Source of the DNA: Kiritimatiellia bacterium
Lineage (GTDB): Bacteria; Verrucomicrobiota; Kiritimatiellia; RFP12; UBA1067
Direction: 5' to 3'
Assembly: GCA_028701555.1 (NCBI GenBank)
Contig: JAQVQN010000055.1
Coordinates: 1 to 10,316, forward strand
Length of the DNA stretch: 10,316 nucleotides
Shown: in pieces, positions 1 through 7,425 of the stretch
Numbering within the stretch: position 1 is the stretch's first letter
Layout: each line of letters begins with the position of its first letter
Translations under genes and position numbers: made by a program
The notes under the pieces: generated by a model
The model's input: only the letters and a program-made list of their open reading frames with translations
The model's database searches: none
What the model was told of the DNA's origin: nothing

Positions 1-2453
1 CCGCCCGTGCCTTTATCCGGATAGAACCACGCCGGATCGAAGCTCACCTCCCACGGCCCTGTCAGTTCCTGAGCCGTTTTCAGCTCCGTGAAATTGACTC
101 CTGGCCCCTGAATCCTGCCCCCTGACCTGTCCGCCGTAGCCTTGGCAAAGGTGGATCCCTGCTCCCTGAATATCACAAACGCCGAGCCGTAGGGCTCAAG
201 CTTGAGCGTCACGCGCGTGCGTTCGTCCTTCACCTCGCCCTGTGCCAGAACCCGCATTTCGCCTGTCACCGGATTCCACAGTTCGGCCTGCCCGCCTTTC
301 ACTCGGAACAAGCACTCAACACGCAGTGCGGCTGCTTGCGGGTTGGCCACAAAATAGATCTCGGCTTCGCCATCCTGCCGGTGAATGTAATCCAAAGGGG
401 TATTTGACTCTGAGCTTTCGACAACCTCGAAGTCCGGCGGGAGGCTGGAGGCTTTCAGCCACTCGGCGGCGCTGCCGTACTGCACAAGCTCTTTCTTGGA
501 ATCCGTTCCCCACAGTTGCGCAATCAGCGCCTGCTCCTCGGTATCGCTCTTCTGCCAAGCAAGCAGGCCTGAACCGGACTCGGGCCGCGGCCCGATGAGG
601 GTGGCGCCGGCCTCTGCCAGTTCGCGCAACTTGCGCAGCACCGCCGGGGAGATGCTGGGATGCGACGGCAAGACCAGCGCGCCGTAGCTCATGCCGTCCG
701 GCAGCACAATGCGTCCGTCCTTGACGCTGGCGCGGTGCAACAGGACATGCTCGGAGGCCACATCGTAGTCGTAACCCGGAGGCAGGCCAGCGGGGTTCAT
801 CGCCTTGAGTCCGGCAAAGTTCGGCGCTAGGTCGCCGTAATAGTACAGCACATCGGCGACGAAAAGCCCTTGCTGCAGGAGCCACTGGCAGCGGTTTATG
901 TAGGCTAGGAAGCCCTCGGAGTGCTGCCACCACGTGCTGTTTGGGTTGAAGTGCGTACCGGCAAAGAACTCCTGCCCGGGCAGACCCATCTCCTTCGGCG
1001 AGCAGACGTTGAGGGTCCAGACAAGCTGATTGAGTCCCTCGCAAAGAGCACGGTCGAAATTCGGCTTGAGGTTGTCCCAGACCCTCTCCTGCCAGTGCGG
1101 GCCGATGGTGGTGAAGCCCTCGGCGGCGACGAGCCGCTTGCCGTAGGTATGGGCGGCCGAGGCGGGCTGCTTGACGAAGAAACGCTTCGCGTCCGTGACA
1201 CGGTGCCTCCAAGACGTGGCCCAGAATTCAGACATCGGCACGTCGATCATGCCCAGGCAGTGCTGGGCATCGATGGGCACACCATGCGGTCCGCCGGATT
1301 CGGCTCTCACCTGAAGCCCGTGACGGCGCGCATTCTTCAGGAAGGGCCCGTAATAACCCTCGGCGGACAGCTCGGCCACAGTCTTTCGGAAATCGTGCAG
1401 GAATCGTTCGCTGGACTCCACGCTCCCGACGACCTGACGGGCCATCACCGGCAACCATGGTGTAATCTCGTATCCGCGGCGCTTGCGGAACTCTTCAGGC
1501 AGACGAGCCGTCCAGTTATAGGGCTCAATCTCCCAACTGTCGGTATGGAGATAGCGGAGCGTGCAGCCCGAAATTGCTCTCGCGTCCGACACCAGCGGCT
1601 CCACCACATCATCCCAGTAACGCTGAAACGCCGTTGCGTCCATGGGATCAAGCGCAAGTCCCTCCCATCCCTGACTGCAAGTGGAGACCTGCGCCCTCGG
1701 ACCAACGGTATAACAGAAACGCAGTATTTTCCAATTGCCTGCTGGCGGCGTCCATGTGAGGCTCCCGTCCGCCGCCATCTGTCCGGTGAGGTCGACAACC
1801 TGACGCGGCTCGATCCCCTTTGCGTCCATCCCTTTAGGTGTCGGCGCCAGCTCCTCGGCGATGGGTCCGTTGCCGCCGTGAACCGGACGCAGCAAGGCCT
1901 TTTTCTCCCAGTTCTTAATTTCTACTTTTCTCGCAGTGGACGGAATCGCCAGCACAGCGACATCTCTGAGCAACCCGTGCCGTGATGGCGGCGCTGCAAG
2001 CATCACGGTCTGCGACTCTGGCCCTTCGACCGCAGTTTCGGTCCAGCATAGTATCTTCGCGGCGTCCTCAGCCGCCACGCGCGGACCTCCGAGGTTCCAT
2101 CCGCTCTGAATATTCAGCGCCATTTCCAGTTTCAGCCGCGCGCCTTCGCGCAGAGCGTGGCAATAAAGTTCGCGCCACGCTTCGCTGGCAAAAAGCACTC
2201 CACGTGGCACCTGCCGGTTGCCGTCCTGATTTGCACCGCCCGCATCGGTGATCAGCGCACCTCCGAATCCTTTCTCCTTCATCGCCTCCAGGTCACGCGT
2301 GATCGCTTCTTTTGTGACGTTTCCGTTCAGCCACCACCAGTAAGAGTGAAGCCGCGCCTCCGCAGGCGGAACAGCGAAACCGCGTTCAAGCGAGAGCCCT
2401 TCTGCCATTGCAATTTGCGACAGCAATAATACCCCAATCAACATCCGATACAT
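1..2453 (-). CDS. GH106-type alpha-L-rhamnosidase, secreted (3' end outside window)
   Basis: Translation from ATG at 2453 stays open for 817 codons to the left edge, so the C-terminus is missing. A signal peptide is visible (MYRMLIGVLLLSQIAMA, cut near residue 17-18). The N-terminus then shows the WWWLNGN stretch (residues 39-45) followed by a 'RDLEAMKEKGFGGALI' barrel strand, which I recognise from glycoside hydrolase family 106. Other family-like blocks are HTDSWE (303-308), AESGGPHG (E385), a 'DVPMSEFW' segment, and AEGFTTIG (E445). Family members hydrolyse terminal alpha-L-rhamnosides by an inverting mechanism; I infer the carboxylates in these blocks are active-site residues but cannot assign roles. 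A beta-sandwich region with 'TGPWEVSFDPAW' begins near residue 795. GH106 enzymes usually have about 1000-1200 residues, so some 200-400 are off-window. The start has GGGGAG about 6 bases upstream, overlapping the stop of the preceding gene 13 bases away, which suggests translational coupling as the third operon gene. Substrate specificity is inferred from family only. Confidence 0.85.
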   Translation of the reverse strand, partial: MYRMLIGVLLLSQIAMAEGLSLERGFAVPPAEARLHSYWWWLNGNVTKEAITRDLEAMKEKGFGGALITDAGGANQDGNRQVPRGVLFASEAWRELYCHALREGARLKLEMALNIQSGWNLGGPRVAAEDAAKILCWTETAVEGPESQTVMLAAPPSRHGLLRDVAVLAIPSTARKVEIKNWEKKALLRPVHGGNGPIAEELAPTPKGMDAKGIEPRQVVDLTGQMAADGSLTWTPPAGNWKILRFCYTVGPRAQVSTCSQGWEGLALDPMDATAFQRYWDDVVEPLVSDARAISGCTLRYLHTDSWEIEPYNWTARLPEEFRKRRGYEITPWLPVMARQVVGSVESSERFLHDFRKTVAELSAEGYYGPFLKNARRHGLQVRAESGGPHGVPIDAQHCLGMIDVPMSEFWATSWRHRVTDAKRFFVKQPASAAHTYGKRLVAAEGFTTIGPHWQERVWDNLKPNFDRALCEGLNQLVWTLNVCSPKEMGLPGQEFFAGTHFNPNSTWWQHSEGFLAYINRCQWLLQQGLFVADVLYYYGDLAPNFAGLKAMNPAGLPPGYDYDVASEHVLLHRASVKDGRIVLPDGMSYGALVLPSHPSISPAVLRKLRELAEAGATLIGPRPESGSGLLAWQKSDTEEQALIAQLWGTDSKKELVQYGSAAEWLKASSLPPDFEVVESSESNTPLDYIHRQDGEAEIYFVANPQAAALRVECLFRVKGGQAELWNPVTGEMRVLAQGEVKDERTRVTLKLEPYGSAFVIFREQGSTFAKATADRSGGRIQGPGVNFTELKTAQELTGPWEVSFDPAWFYPDKGTG
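95..170. repeat. palindrome flanked by degenerate heptad repeats, inside the GH106 gene
   Basis: Plus strand reads four consecutive heptads TGACTCC, TGGCCCC, TGAATCC, TGCCCCC (95-122) then TGACC. Next comes an imperfect hairpin with arms TCCGCC (130-135) and GGTGGA (150-155) around an inner GCC-TT-GGC, then further heptad-like units TGCTCCC and TGAA (160-170). In the hydrolase frame it encodes about residues 762-787, including STFAKATADRSGG and RIQGPGVN. That composition is unlike the surrounding domain and lies between the sugar-binding beta-strands and the next beta-sandwich. Translated stretches like FAKATADRSGG are familiar to me from dispersed repeats in environmental bacterial genomes, so I read this as an in-frame repeat insertion. 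Copy number elsewhere in the genome cannot be seen here. Confidence 0.6.
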
Positions 2454-2466
2454 GCGCGGTCTCCCC

Positions 2467-4851
2467 TCAAAAGACCCTGATCATCGTGCCGCCGTTATAG
2501 ACGAGCCGAACTTCCGTACCGCTGTATTTCACTGCCCACGGAGGCACGACATTAGTTGCCTCAAAGGGGCCGGTCACAGGAGAACCCGTCGCGATCACAT
2601 GCGTCTCCTTTGAGAGCGCAGCCAGATCCGTGACCTCAAGCGTCATGTTCGTCACGTTCAGCGCGCCCGACACGTTCAGCCTTCCCGTGCCGCTCATGCG
2701 CAGCGTCCCGTCGCCGCTGATTGAAGGCGGCGCATTGGTCGTGGCTCCGACATCCAGAACAGCGCCTTCAAACACCGTCACCGCCGAAGCGGTCGGCAAA
2801 GCATCATTTATGCCGATCTTCAAGGTGCCCTCCTCAACGGTGGTGGGGCCTGAATAGGCGGACGGCCCGCTCCGCGACAGCGTGAGTGTGCCTGTGCCGA
2901 CTTTCGCTAGCGCCGCCTTTCCGTACTTGTAATCTTCAAACCTGTTGGAAATGGTCGTGTCGGTATTCAGCGTACCGATGGCGAATAACGTTGTCGAGCC
3001 ATCCTTATAACCGCCCTGTACAATACCGGAACTGGACAATGCCCCGATGTTCCATCTGCGAGTAACCGCTTCGTGCGTCTCCATCCGCAGCAATCCATTT
3101 GCTCCGATGGTCACATCGGCGTTGTCACCGACCGGATTGTCGTTGACCTGCAACGTCCCAATGTCGATTCTCAGAGATCCGCTGAACGTGTTGGATCCAA
3201 GCATGATGAGCCGCGGATAAGCGACGTATCCGGAGCCCGTCTTAACTGTGAGCACCAGATTACCCGCGCCGGTAATTCGGCCGTCTCCGAGGATTCCCTT
3301 TTCATTTTCCTTTGCGTTGTTTTCAATCGTGCTGGTCGTTCCTTCCGCCAAATGTATATTCTTGTCGGTCTCAAACAGCGACGACTCCACGACAAAAGAT
3401 AGCCTTCCGCCCGCCAGCGTGATGTCCCCCTTGCCCAACGGCTGAGCCGTGCTCTTGGCCGCCACGCTGCCGACAACGACATTGCCGGCGTTGACGACGG
3501 TCGGCCCGGTGTAAGTGTTAGCCCCGGTCAAGTTCAGAGCACCTGGGCCGGATTTGGTCAGGCCGGTCGCGCCTGACGCTGCATCGGCAATGACGGAACC
3601 GATAGCCAGAGCGCTGCTTGTGTTATTGTTGATGATGACCAGATCCCGGTCGGCAACGGTCGCCGCGCTGCGGAGCGTACCGTTTGTTATGGAAGATAAA
3701 TTATTGTCCACAGCACTGGAAACAAGGATGCCCCCCGTAGTCAATGTCTTACCGGGTGCGACCGCGATGGTGCGCGCTTGAGCCTGCGCGAAGCGGAGTG
3801 ATGTCACAGCCGTGTCGTTCGAAAGGATCGTGTCCGTGTCTGCCGCGATGTTCGCGTTGTCCGTCAGGTTCGACGGCGTGCTCGGCGTATAGGTTGCGGG
3901 GATCACCGTCGTGCCGTTGAAAGCAGCCCAGTCGTTGCCTGCAGCCGGAGGCGTGGCTGTGCTGTCACCCGTGTAAAGCGTGGAATAGGCCACGCCGCTC
4001 TCCGTAATCGTTTGGTTCGCAGTCCATGACGCGGAGGATAGATTCCTAGTGCCGTTATAGGTGAGCGCGACGTTCAACGTAGCGCCAGAGTCGCGCGTGA
4101 GCGCACCGAGTGCAGCTGACAGAGTGCCGCCCGTGTTTAAGCCAATGACATTTGCGCCAGTCTTGATCGCAGTGCCATCAAAAGACTGGCTCAGAGTCTG
4201 AGATTTATTACCTTGAAGGGCTAGGATGCCGCTGGCGAGCACTAAACCAGAACTCGTGCTGATCGGATTCGATGTGTTAGGTATGCTCTTCCAGTTCACA
4301 GACAACTGTCCGCCGTTGATGATCGTATCGCCTGTGTAGGTGTGGGTGGCTACAGGCCAGAGTTGCACGAGCCCCGGCCCATTCTTTGTGAAAGCATGAG
4401 CCCCGCTGATAATGCCGGTCATTGTAAGTGTGCCCGCTGTCTCTTTGATCATGAACGCGGTATCCTGCTGTAGCGCGAACGACAGTCCGAAGGTCTGCGC
4501 GGCTGTACTGCGGTGCGTCACGTTGCCGCCCATAGCGACCCGGTTGCCCGACAGATTAAACGCGCCCGCCCCAGGCAGGAATGTGATGCCGTTCAAAAAA
4601 GTGTCCGCCGCAAGATCGTTGTTGTTGACCAGACCGGTCGTGCCCCCGAAGAGCAGCGTATCGTTTGCAACCGGCGCGCTGCCGCCCCAGTTGGCGGCGG
4701 TGCTCCAGTTGCCGTCAGCGCCTTCACCTGTCCAGATCCTGTCCGCCGCGAGAGAGAATCCGGCGAACCCGCACACTGTACCCAGCGCCGCAACTTTGAG
4801 CCATATTATCATGTTCTTCATGCCCGACTCCTTTTTGTTCATCGTTTTCAT
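2467..4851 (-). CDS. exported autotransporter-associated beta-strand repeat protein
   Basis: 794 residues from the ATG at 4851, or 784 from an in-frame ATG at 4821. A signal peptide is visible (MIIWLKVAALGTVCGFAGFSLA, cut before ADR). The mature start has the 'IWTGEGADGNWSTAANW' block common in such proteins. Three copies of the autotransporter-associated beta-strand repeat (PATR type) are clear: FTKNGPG to INGGQLSV (about 154-185), LTKSGPGALNL to NAGNVVVG (431-461) and LAKVGTGTLTL to EEGTLKIG (648-680). The rest is rich in G, T, N, S and A, as in a right-handed beta-helix. No C-terminal beta-barrel, PEP-CTERM, sortase signal or other anchor is seen; the protein ends in VRLVYNGGTMIRVF. A surface or extracellular structural or glycan-binding role is inferred, not shown. 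It lies between a URO-D-like gene (32 bases upstream) and a secreted glycosidase (13 bases downstream), so it probably acts with the hydrolase outside the cytoplasm. Confidence 0.85.
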   Translation of the reverse strand: MKTMNKKESGMKNMIIWLKVAALGTVCGFAGFSLAADRIWTGEGADGNWSTAANWGGSAPVANDTLLFGGTTGLVNNNDLAADTFLNGITFLPGAGAFNLSGNRVAMGGNVTHRSTAAQTFGLSFALQQDTAFMIKETAGTLTMTGIISGAHAFTKNGPGLVQLWPVATHTYTGDTIINGGQLSVNWKSIPNTSNPISTSSGLVLASGILALQGNKSQTLSQSFDGTAIKTGANVIGLNTGGTLSAALGALTRDSGATLNVALTYNGTRNLSSASWTANQTITESGVAYSTLYTGDSTATPPAAGNDWAAFNGTTVIPATYTPSTPSNLTDNANIAADTDTILSNDTAVTSLRFAQAQARTIAVAPGKTLTTGGILVSSAVDNNLSSITNGTLRSAATVADRDLVIINNNTSSALAIGSVIADAASGATGLTKSGPGALNLTGANTYTGPTVVNAGNVVVGSVAAKSTAQPLGKGDITLAGGRLSFVVESSLFETDKNIHLAEGTTSTIENNAKENEKGILGDGRITGAGNLVLTVKTGSGYVAYPRLIMLGSNTFSGSLRIDIGTLQVNDNPVGDNADVTIGANGLLRMETHEAVTRRWNIGALSSSGIVQGGYKDGSTTLFAIGTLNTDTTISNRFEDYKYGKAALAKVGTGTLTLSRSGPSAYSGPTTVEEGTLKIGINDALPTASAVTVFEGAVLDVGATTNAPPSISGDGTLRMSGTGRLNVSGALNVTNMTLEVTDLAALSKETHVIATGSPVTGPFEATNVVPPWAVKYSGTEVRLVYNGGTMIRVF
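4822..4833 (-). promoter_or_regulatory. strong ribosome binding site supporting the internal start at 4821
   Basis: Minus strand reads AAGGAG (4833-4828), six bases before an in-frame ATG at 4821, which would give a signal peptide starting MKNMIIWLK. The upstream ATG at 4851 also has a usable AGAGGA about seven bases away. Both starts are plausible; the 4821 site is closer to consensus and gives a more ordinary signal peptide n-region. Confidence 0.5.
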
Positions 4852-4883
4852 ACTATTTCCTCTCTTATCTGCTTAACGCCCGT

Positions 4884-6032
4884 CTAAAACAACTTTGACA
4901 AATTCACTTTTGTGCTCTCGTGCGAACCAGCTCGCCCGATCACCATGATCGTGTCATCCACAGTTTCCAGCAGCGAACCAGCGGTGCGGTAAAGCGCCAG
5001 AATGTTTTCAAGCGGCGAGCCGACCTGGATCGCGTGGGTTGGGCCGAGGAAGAGTCCGCCTTTGGGGAATAGTGCCAGACGTCGTTTGACCTCGCGCTCG
5101 ACATCCTGCGGCGTACCGAAGGCCAGGGTGCTCTGGACGCAGACGCTTCCGCAGAAGGTCAAGCGATCTCCGACCTTCTTCTGGAGTTCCGCGATGTCGG
5201 TCTGGGGCGTGGTGGGCTGCACCACATCATACACGTCGAGACCCAGCTCCGCCAGACGCGGCAAGAACGCGGCCACGCACCCGCACATATGCATCATGGT
5301 CTTGGCGCCATACCCGTGAGCCATCTCGAAGTAAGCTTTGAACTTGGGTGCGAAATGTTTTTCGAAAATCTCATCGCTGATCACCTGCGCAATCTGCGTG
5401 CCTAGATCCTCGCCGATGTGCGTGAAGTCGATCAGCCCGCCCGCCGCCTCCAGGACGCGCTTGTGCTGGTCATAATAAAACTGGAAGCGCGCCTCCATGA
5501 TGGCCAGATAGACCGGATCATCCGTGAAGAGGTCCATCAAAACCTGTTCCGTGCCGCGAGCGCGGGCGATGCTGTTGATGAAGTCCATATCCCCGGCTGT
5601 GCCGAAGCAGATGGCCACGCCCTGCTGGCGCAACGCCTCGCACTGCGACCGGATCGTCGAGTAGTCAAACCAATCCGCCGCCGGGAAGTGCGAACGGTCG
5701 AGCTGCTCCAGCGTCTCCACGCCTGCAAAGGGCTGATAGACAGACTCCAGATACTTGCCGCCCTCGAACTCGGCGTATTTGTAATGCTCGCCCCAGTAAC
5801 CCTCGATGCTGCCGTCCGGAAAAGTTTTCAGTTCAGGTCCGCAATACGGGGGCTCGACATAACGGAAATCATCGCCCAGCACGCGGAGCAGTTGCTCCAT
5901 CGTGGCCAAGCCGAAATGATCCAGCAACATCTGGTTGATCTCGGGCGTACCCTCGTGCTTGACTGGGATGCGGTCATAGCCCGTCCGCGCAAAGGCGCCC
6001 AAGACCCGTTCACGTGATGTCATCCGTTGCAT
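4884..6032 (-). CDS. URO-D-fold protein (uroporphyrinogen decarboxylase / MtaA-like methyltransferase family)
   Basis: 382 residues from the ATG at 6032, which is preceded by AAAGGG four bases upstream; another start at 6023 (MTSRERV) is possible. The longer frame to 6074 would run through the divergent promoter region and is less likely. MTSRERVLGAF is the usual opening of URO-D superfamily proteins. The motif MHMCGC gives H248 and C250, the His-x-Cys pair used for zinc in corrinoid/coenzyme M methyltransferases such as MtaA. C294 in LTFCGSVCVQ might be a third ligand. The end 'FGTPQDVEREV ... GGLFLGPTHAIQVGSPLENILALY' is typical of the branch found beside sugar genes in PVC bacteria. It lacks a signal peptide, so it is cytoplasmic. 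True haem-pathway UroD is unlikely given the context and His-x-Cys. A methyl-transfer role is inferred from the family, with substrate unknown. It is the first gene of the operon with the beta-strand protein and GH106 enzyme. Confidence 0.8.
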   Translation of the reverse strand: MQRMTSRERVLGAFARTGYDRIPVKHEGTPEINQMLLDHFGLATMEQLLRVLGDDFRYVEPPYCGPELKTFPDGSIEGYWGEHYKYAEFEGGKYLESVYQPFAGVETLEQLDRSHFPAADWFDYSTIRSQCEALRQQGVAICFGTAGDMDFINSIARARGTEQVLMDLFTDDPVYLAIMEARFQFYYDQHKRVLEAAGGLIDFTHIGEDLGTQIAQVISDEIFEKHFAPKFKAYFEMAHGYGAKTMMHMCGCVAAFLPRLAELGLDVYDVVQPTTPQTDIAELQKKVGDRLTFCGSVCVQSTLAFGTPQDVEREVKRRLALFPKGGLFLGPTHAIQVGSPLENILALYRTAGSLLETVDDTIMVIGRAGSHESTKVNLSKLF

Positions 6033-6043
6033 GCAACCCTTTC

Positions 6044-6058
6044 CCATCAAAATGATGG
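6044..6058. promoter_or_regulatory. perfect dyad CCATCA-AAA-TGATGG before the URO-D-like gene
   Basis: Six-base perfect arms with a three-base centre. In the URO-D transcript this would form a small hairpin (CCATCA-TTT-TGATGG) ending one base before GGGAAAGGG, which holds the ribosome binding site. It could be an operator for the divergent regulator or a translational control hairpin. The evidence is structural only. Confidence 0.4.
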
Positions 6059-6060
6059 CA

Positions 6061-6084
6061 CAAGAGTAGCACACAACACTCTTG
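6061..6084. promoter_or_regulatory. inverted repeat CAAGAGT-N10-ACTCTTG, candidate operator
   Basis: Perfect seven-base arms in the 87-base region between the divergent regulator and operon. The right arm overlaps the candidate -35 of the regulator gene (TTGACG, 6082-6087). The left arm overlaps a weak candidate -10 for the operon (TACTCT on the minus strand, 6068-6063). This is the expected place for a XylR-type regulator to bind, but the assignment is inferred. Confidence 0.45.
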
Positions 6085-6111
6085 ACGTGAACGCCAAATT
6101 GCGTTTATCAT
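6082..6111 (+). promoter_or_regulatory. candidate promoter of the XylR-like regulator
   Basis: TTGACG (6082-6087) and TATCAT (6106-6111) each match the sigma-70 consensus at five of six positions, with an 18-base spacer. Transcription would begin near 6118, so the mRNA would be leaderless or nearly so for the ATG at 6120, which fits the absence of a Shine-Dalgarno site there. On the opposite strand a weaker pair, TTCACG (6091-6086) and TACTCT (6068-6063) with 17-base spacing, could serve the operon; the two -35 boxes overlap. Confidence 0.45.
6090..6105. promoter_or_regulatory. dyad AACGC-CAAATT-GCGTT, candidate operator
   Basis: Five-base perfect arms around a six-base centre, lying between the candidate -35 and -10 of the regulator gene, where binding would block RNA polymerase. 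A wider pair, GTGAA (6087-6091) and TTCAC (6111-6115), surrounds it. The shape resembles LacI/XylR-type operators, but the binding protein is inferred. Confidence 0.4.
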
Positions 6112-6119
6112 TCACCATT

Positions 6120-7277
6120 ATGCGAACAGCATTGCCAACGGTTTTTCTGCTCATTGATTCTGCGCGCGCCTATGAACGTGCCCTGCTGAAGGGCATCGCC
6201 CGTTACTCACAGGTGCGTGGGCCCTGGGTCTTTTCCCATAAAGGGCCCTTCTGGGAGAGGCATTCACGTAAGGATCTTCTGGAAAGGATGAAGTCCGCGG
6301 ACGGAATCATCATGCGCGAAGGCCCTTTCATGAAGGAAATTTTCGGCTTGCGCATTCCTGCGATTGTGTCGAACTACGCCACAGAGCGCATTGCGGGAGT
6401 TCCGAACATCATCAGCGACCATTTCGCGGTCGGGCGGATGGCGGCTGAGCACCTGCTCGAACGCGGTTTCAGGCATTTCGCCTTTTGCGGATATCCCGAG
6501 TTGTTCTGGTCCAACCAGCGCTGCGAGGGCTTCACCCAACGCATCGCGGAAGCCGGTCTTGAATGGACAGACTATCGCCCGACTCAAACGATCCGTCAGC
6601 ATTGGAAGCATGAACTGCCCTTCATGATGGCGTGGCTGGAAAAACTCCCGAAACCCGTGGGCCTCTTTTCCTGCGTGGATGAGCGCAGCCAGCAGGTCGC
6701 GGAGGCCTGCAAAAAGAGCGTCTTGCGCATTCCGGACGAGGTGGCAATCCTCGGGGTCGATAATGACGAGATGATCTGCATGCTCTCCAGCATCCCGCTT
6801 TCCAGCGTTGCGATCACGGCCGAGAGGGGCGGGTACGAAGCGGCGGCGGTGTTGGACCGATTGATGAGAGGGAAGAAGCGGGGCACCGCTGCGATTGAGA
6901 TTTCGCCGAGTCACGTTGTCACGCGCACATCGACCGACATTGTCACAGTGGCGGATGGTCACGTCGCACGGGCGCTGACCTTTATCCGGGACAACAGCAA
7001 ACGCGAACTTCAGGTCGGGGATGTCGCACAGGCGGCGGGCTTATCCCGTCGCGTCCTAGAAAAACGTTTCAGGAAGACCGTGAACCGCTCGATCTACGGA
7101 CAAATCCGGCAGGAGCGCGTCGGACGGATTATTCAACTGCTGGCTGATCCGGCCTTGCGCATCGCCGACATTGCCGATTCACTCGGCTTCCCGGATGCCG
7201 CGCATATCGCCCGCTACTTTCGTTCACAGACTGGACTCAGCCCTGCCGCATACCGCCAGCGCAACTATCTCTCGTGA
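6120..7277 (+). CDS. XylR-like sugar-responsive AraC-family regulator
   Basis: 385 residues from the ATG at 6120, close to the length of E. coli XylR (about 390). Residues 6-270 form a LacI/periplasmic-binding-type sensor domain: TVFLLIDSARAYERALLKGIARY at the start, then ISDHFAVGRMAAEHLLERGF, and the XylR-like block ILGVDNDEMICMLSSIPLSSV (210-230). Residues 281-383 form an AraC-type double helix-turn-helix: VGDVAQAAGLSRRVLEKRFRK, then RIADIADSLGFPDAAHIARYFRSQTGLSPAAYR. Proteins of this layout bind a sugar and activate or repress nearby genes. Here the divergent URO-D / beta-strand / GH106 operon is the obvious target, so the effector may be rhamnose or a derivative (inference). An open frame extends upstream to 6027, but it would cross the promoter region and adds no domain, so I chose 6120. 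Confidence 0.9.
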   Translation: MRTALPTVFLLIDSARAYERALLKGIARYSQVRGPWVFSHKGPFWERHSRKDLLERMKSADGIIMREGPFMKEIFGLRIPAIVSNYATERIAGVPNIISDHFAVGRMAAEHLLERGFRHFAFCGYPELFWSNQRCEGFTQRIAEAGLEWTDYRPTQTIRQHWKHELPFMMAWLEKLPKPVGLFSCVDERSQQVAEACKKSVLRIPDEVAILGVDNDEMICMLSSIPLSSVAITAERGGYEAAAVLDRLMRGKKRGTAAIEISPSHVVTRTSTDIVTVADGHVARALTFIRDNSKRELQVGDVAQAAGLSRRVLEKRFRKTVNRSIYGQIRQERVGRIIQLLADPALRIADIADSLGFPDAAHIARYFRSQTGLSPAAYRQRNYLS

Positions 7278-7425
7278 TAATCAGTAATGATAATTCTGGA
7301 GCAAAAAGTTTTCGATGGTTGTTGGAAACTCCGTTTTGATTATTGGATAAACAACTTGTTTTATCTCGCTGTTGTTGAACTGTACGGCACTAAATTTGCG
7401 GAAGACCCAGTTTCGGCAGAGGAGC
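7278..7425. other. AT-rich gap between convergent genes, no gene
   Basis: The XylR-like gene and the SH3-domain gene converge on these 148 bases, which are much richer in A and T than their surroundings. Terminators for both would be expected, but I see no GC-rich stem with a T run. A weak stem GTTTTC/GGAAAC lies near 7309-7330, and an imperfect palindrome GATAAACAACTTGTTTTATC occupies 7346-7365. Either could be part of a bidirectional end signal; both are low confidence. Confidence 0.4.

Noticed and set aside
316..1212. Minus-strand open frame of 298 codons
   Set aside because: It is out of frame with the GH106 gene, starts at a non-ATG codon and is a low-complexity Arg/Ala-rich shadow of it.
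921..1985. Long plus-strand open frame of 354 codons
   Set aside because: It lies opposite the continuous GH106 frame, has no recognisable domain and reads as an arginine- and proline-rich shadow.
6033..6074. Upstream extension of the URO-D-like protein (starting MCYSC)
   Set aside because: No ribosome binding site precedes it, it enters the promoter region, and family members begin near MTSRERV.
6027..6119. Upstream extension of the XylR-like regulator
   Set aside because: It would cover the divergent promoter and operator dyads and adds 31 residues with no family similarity.
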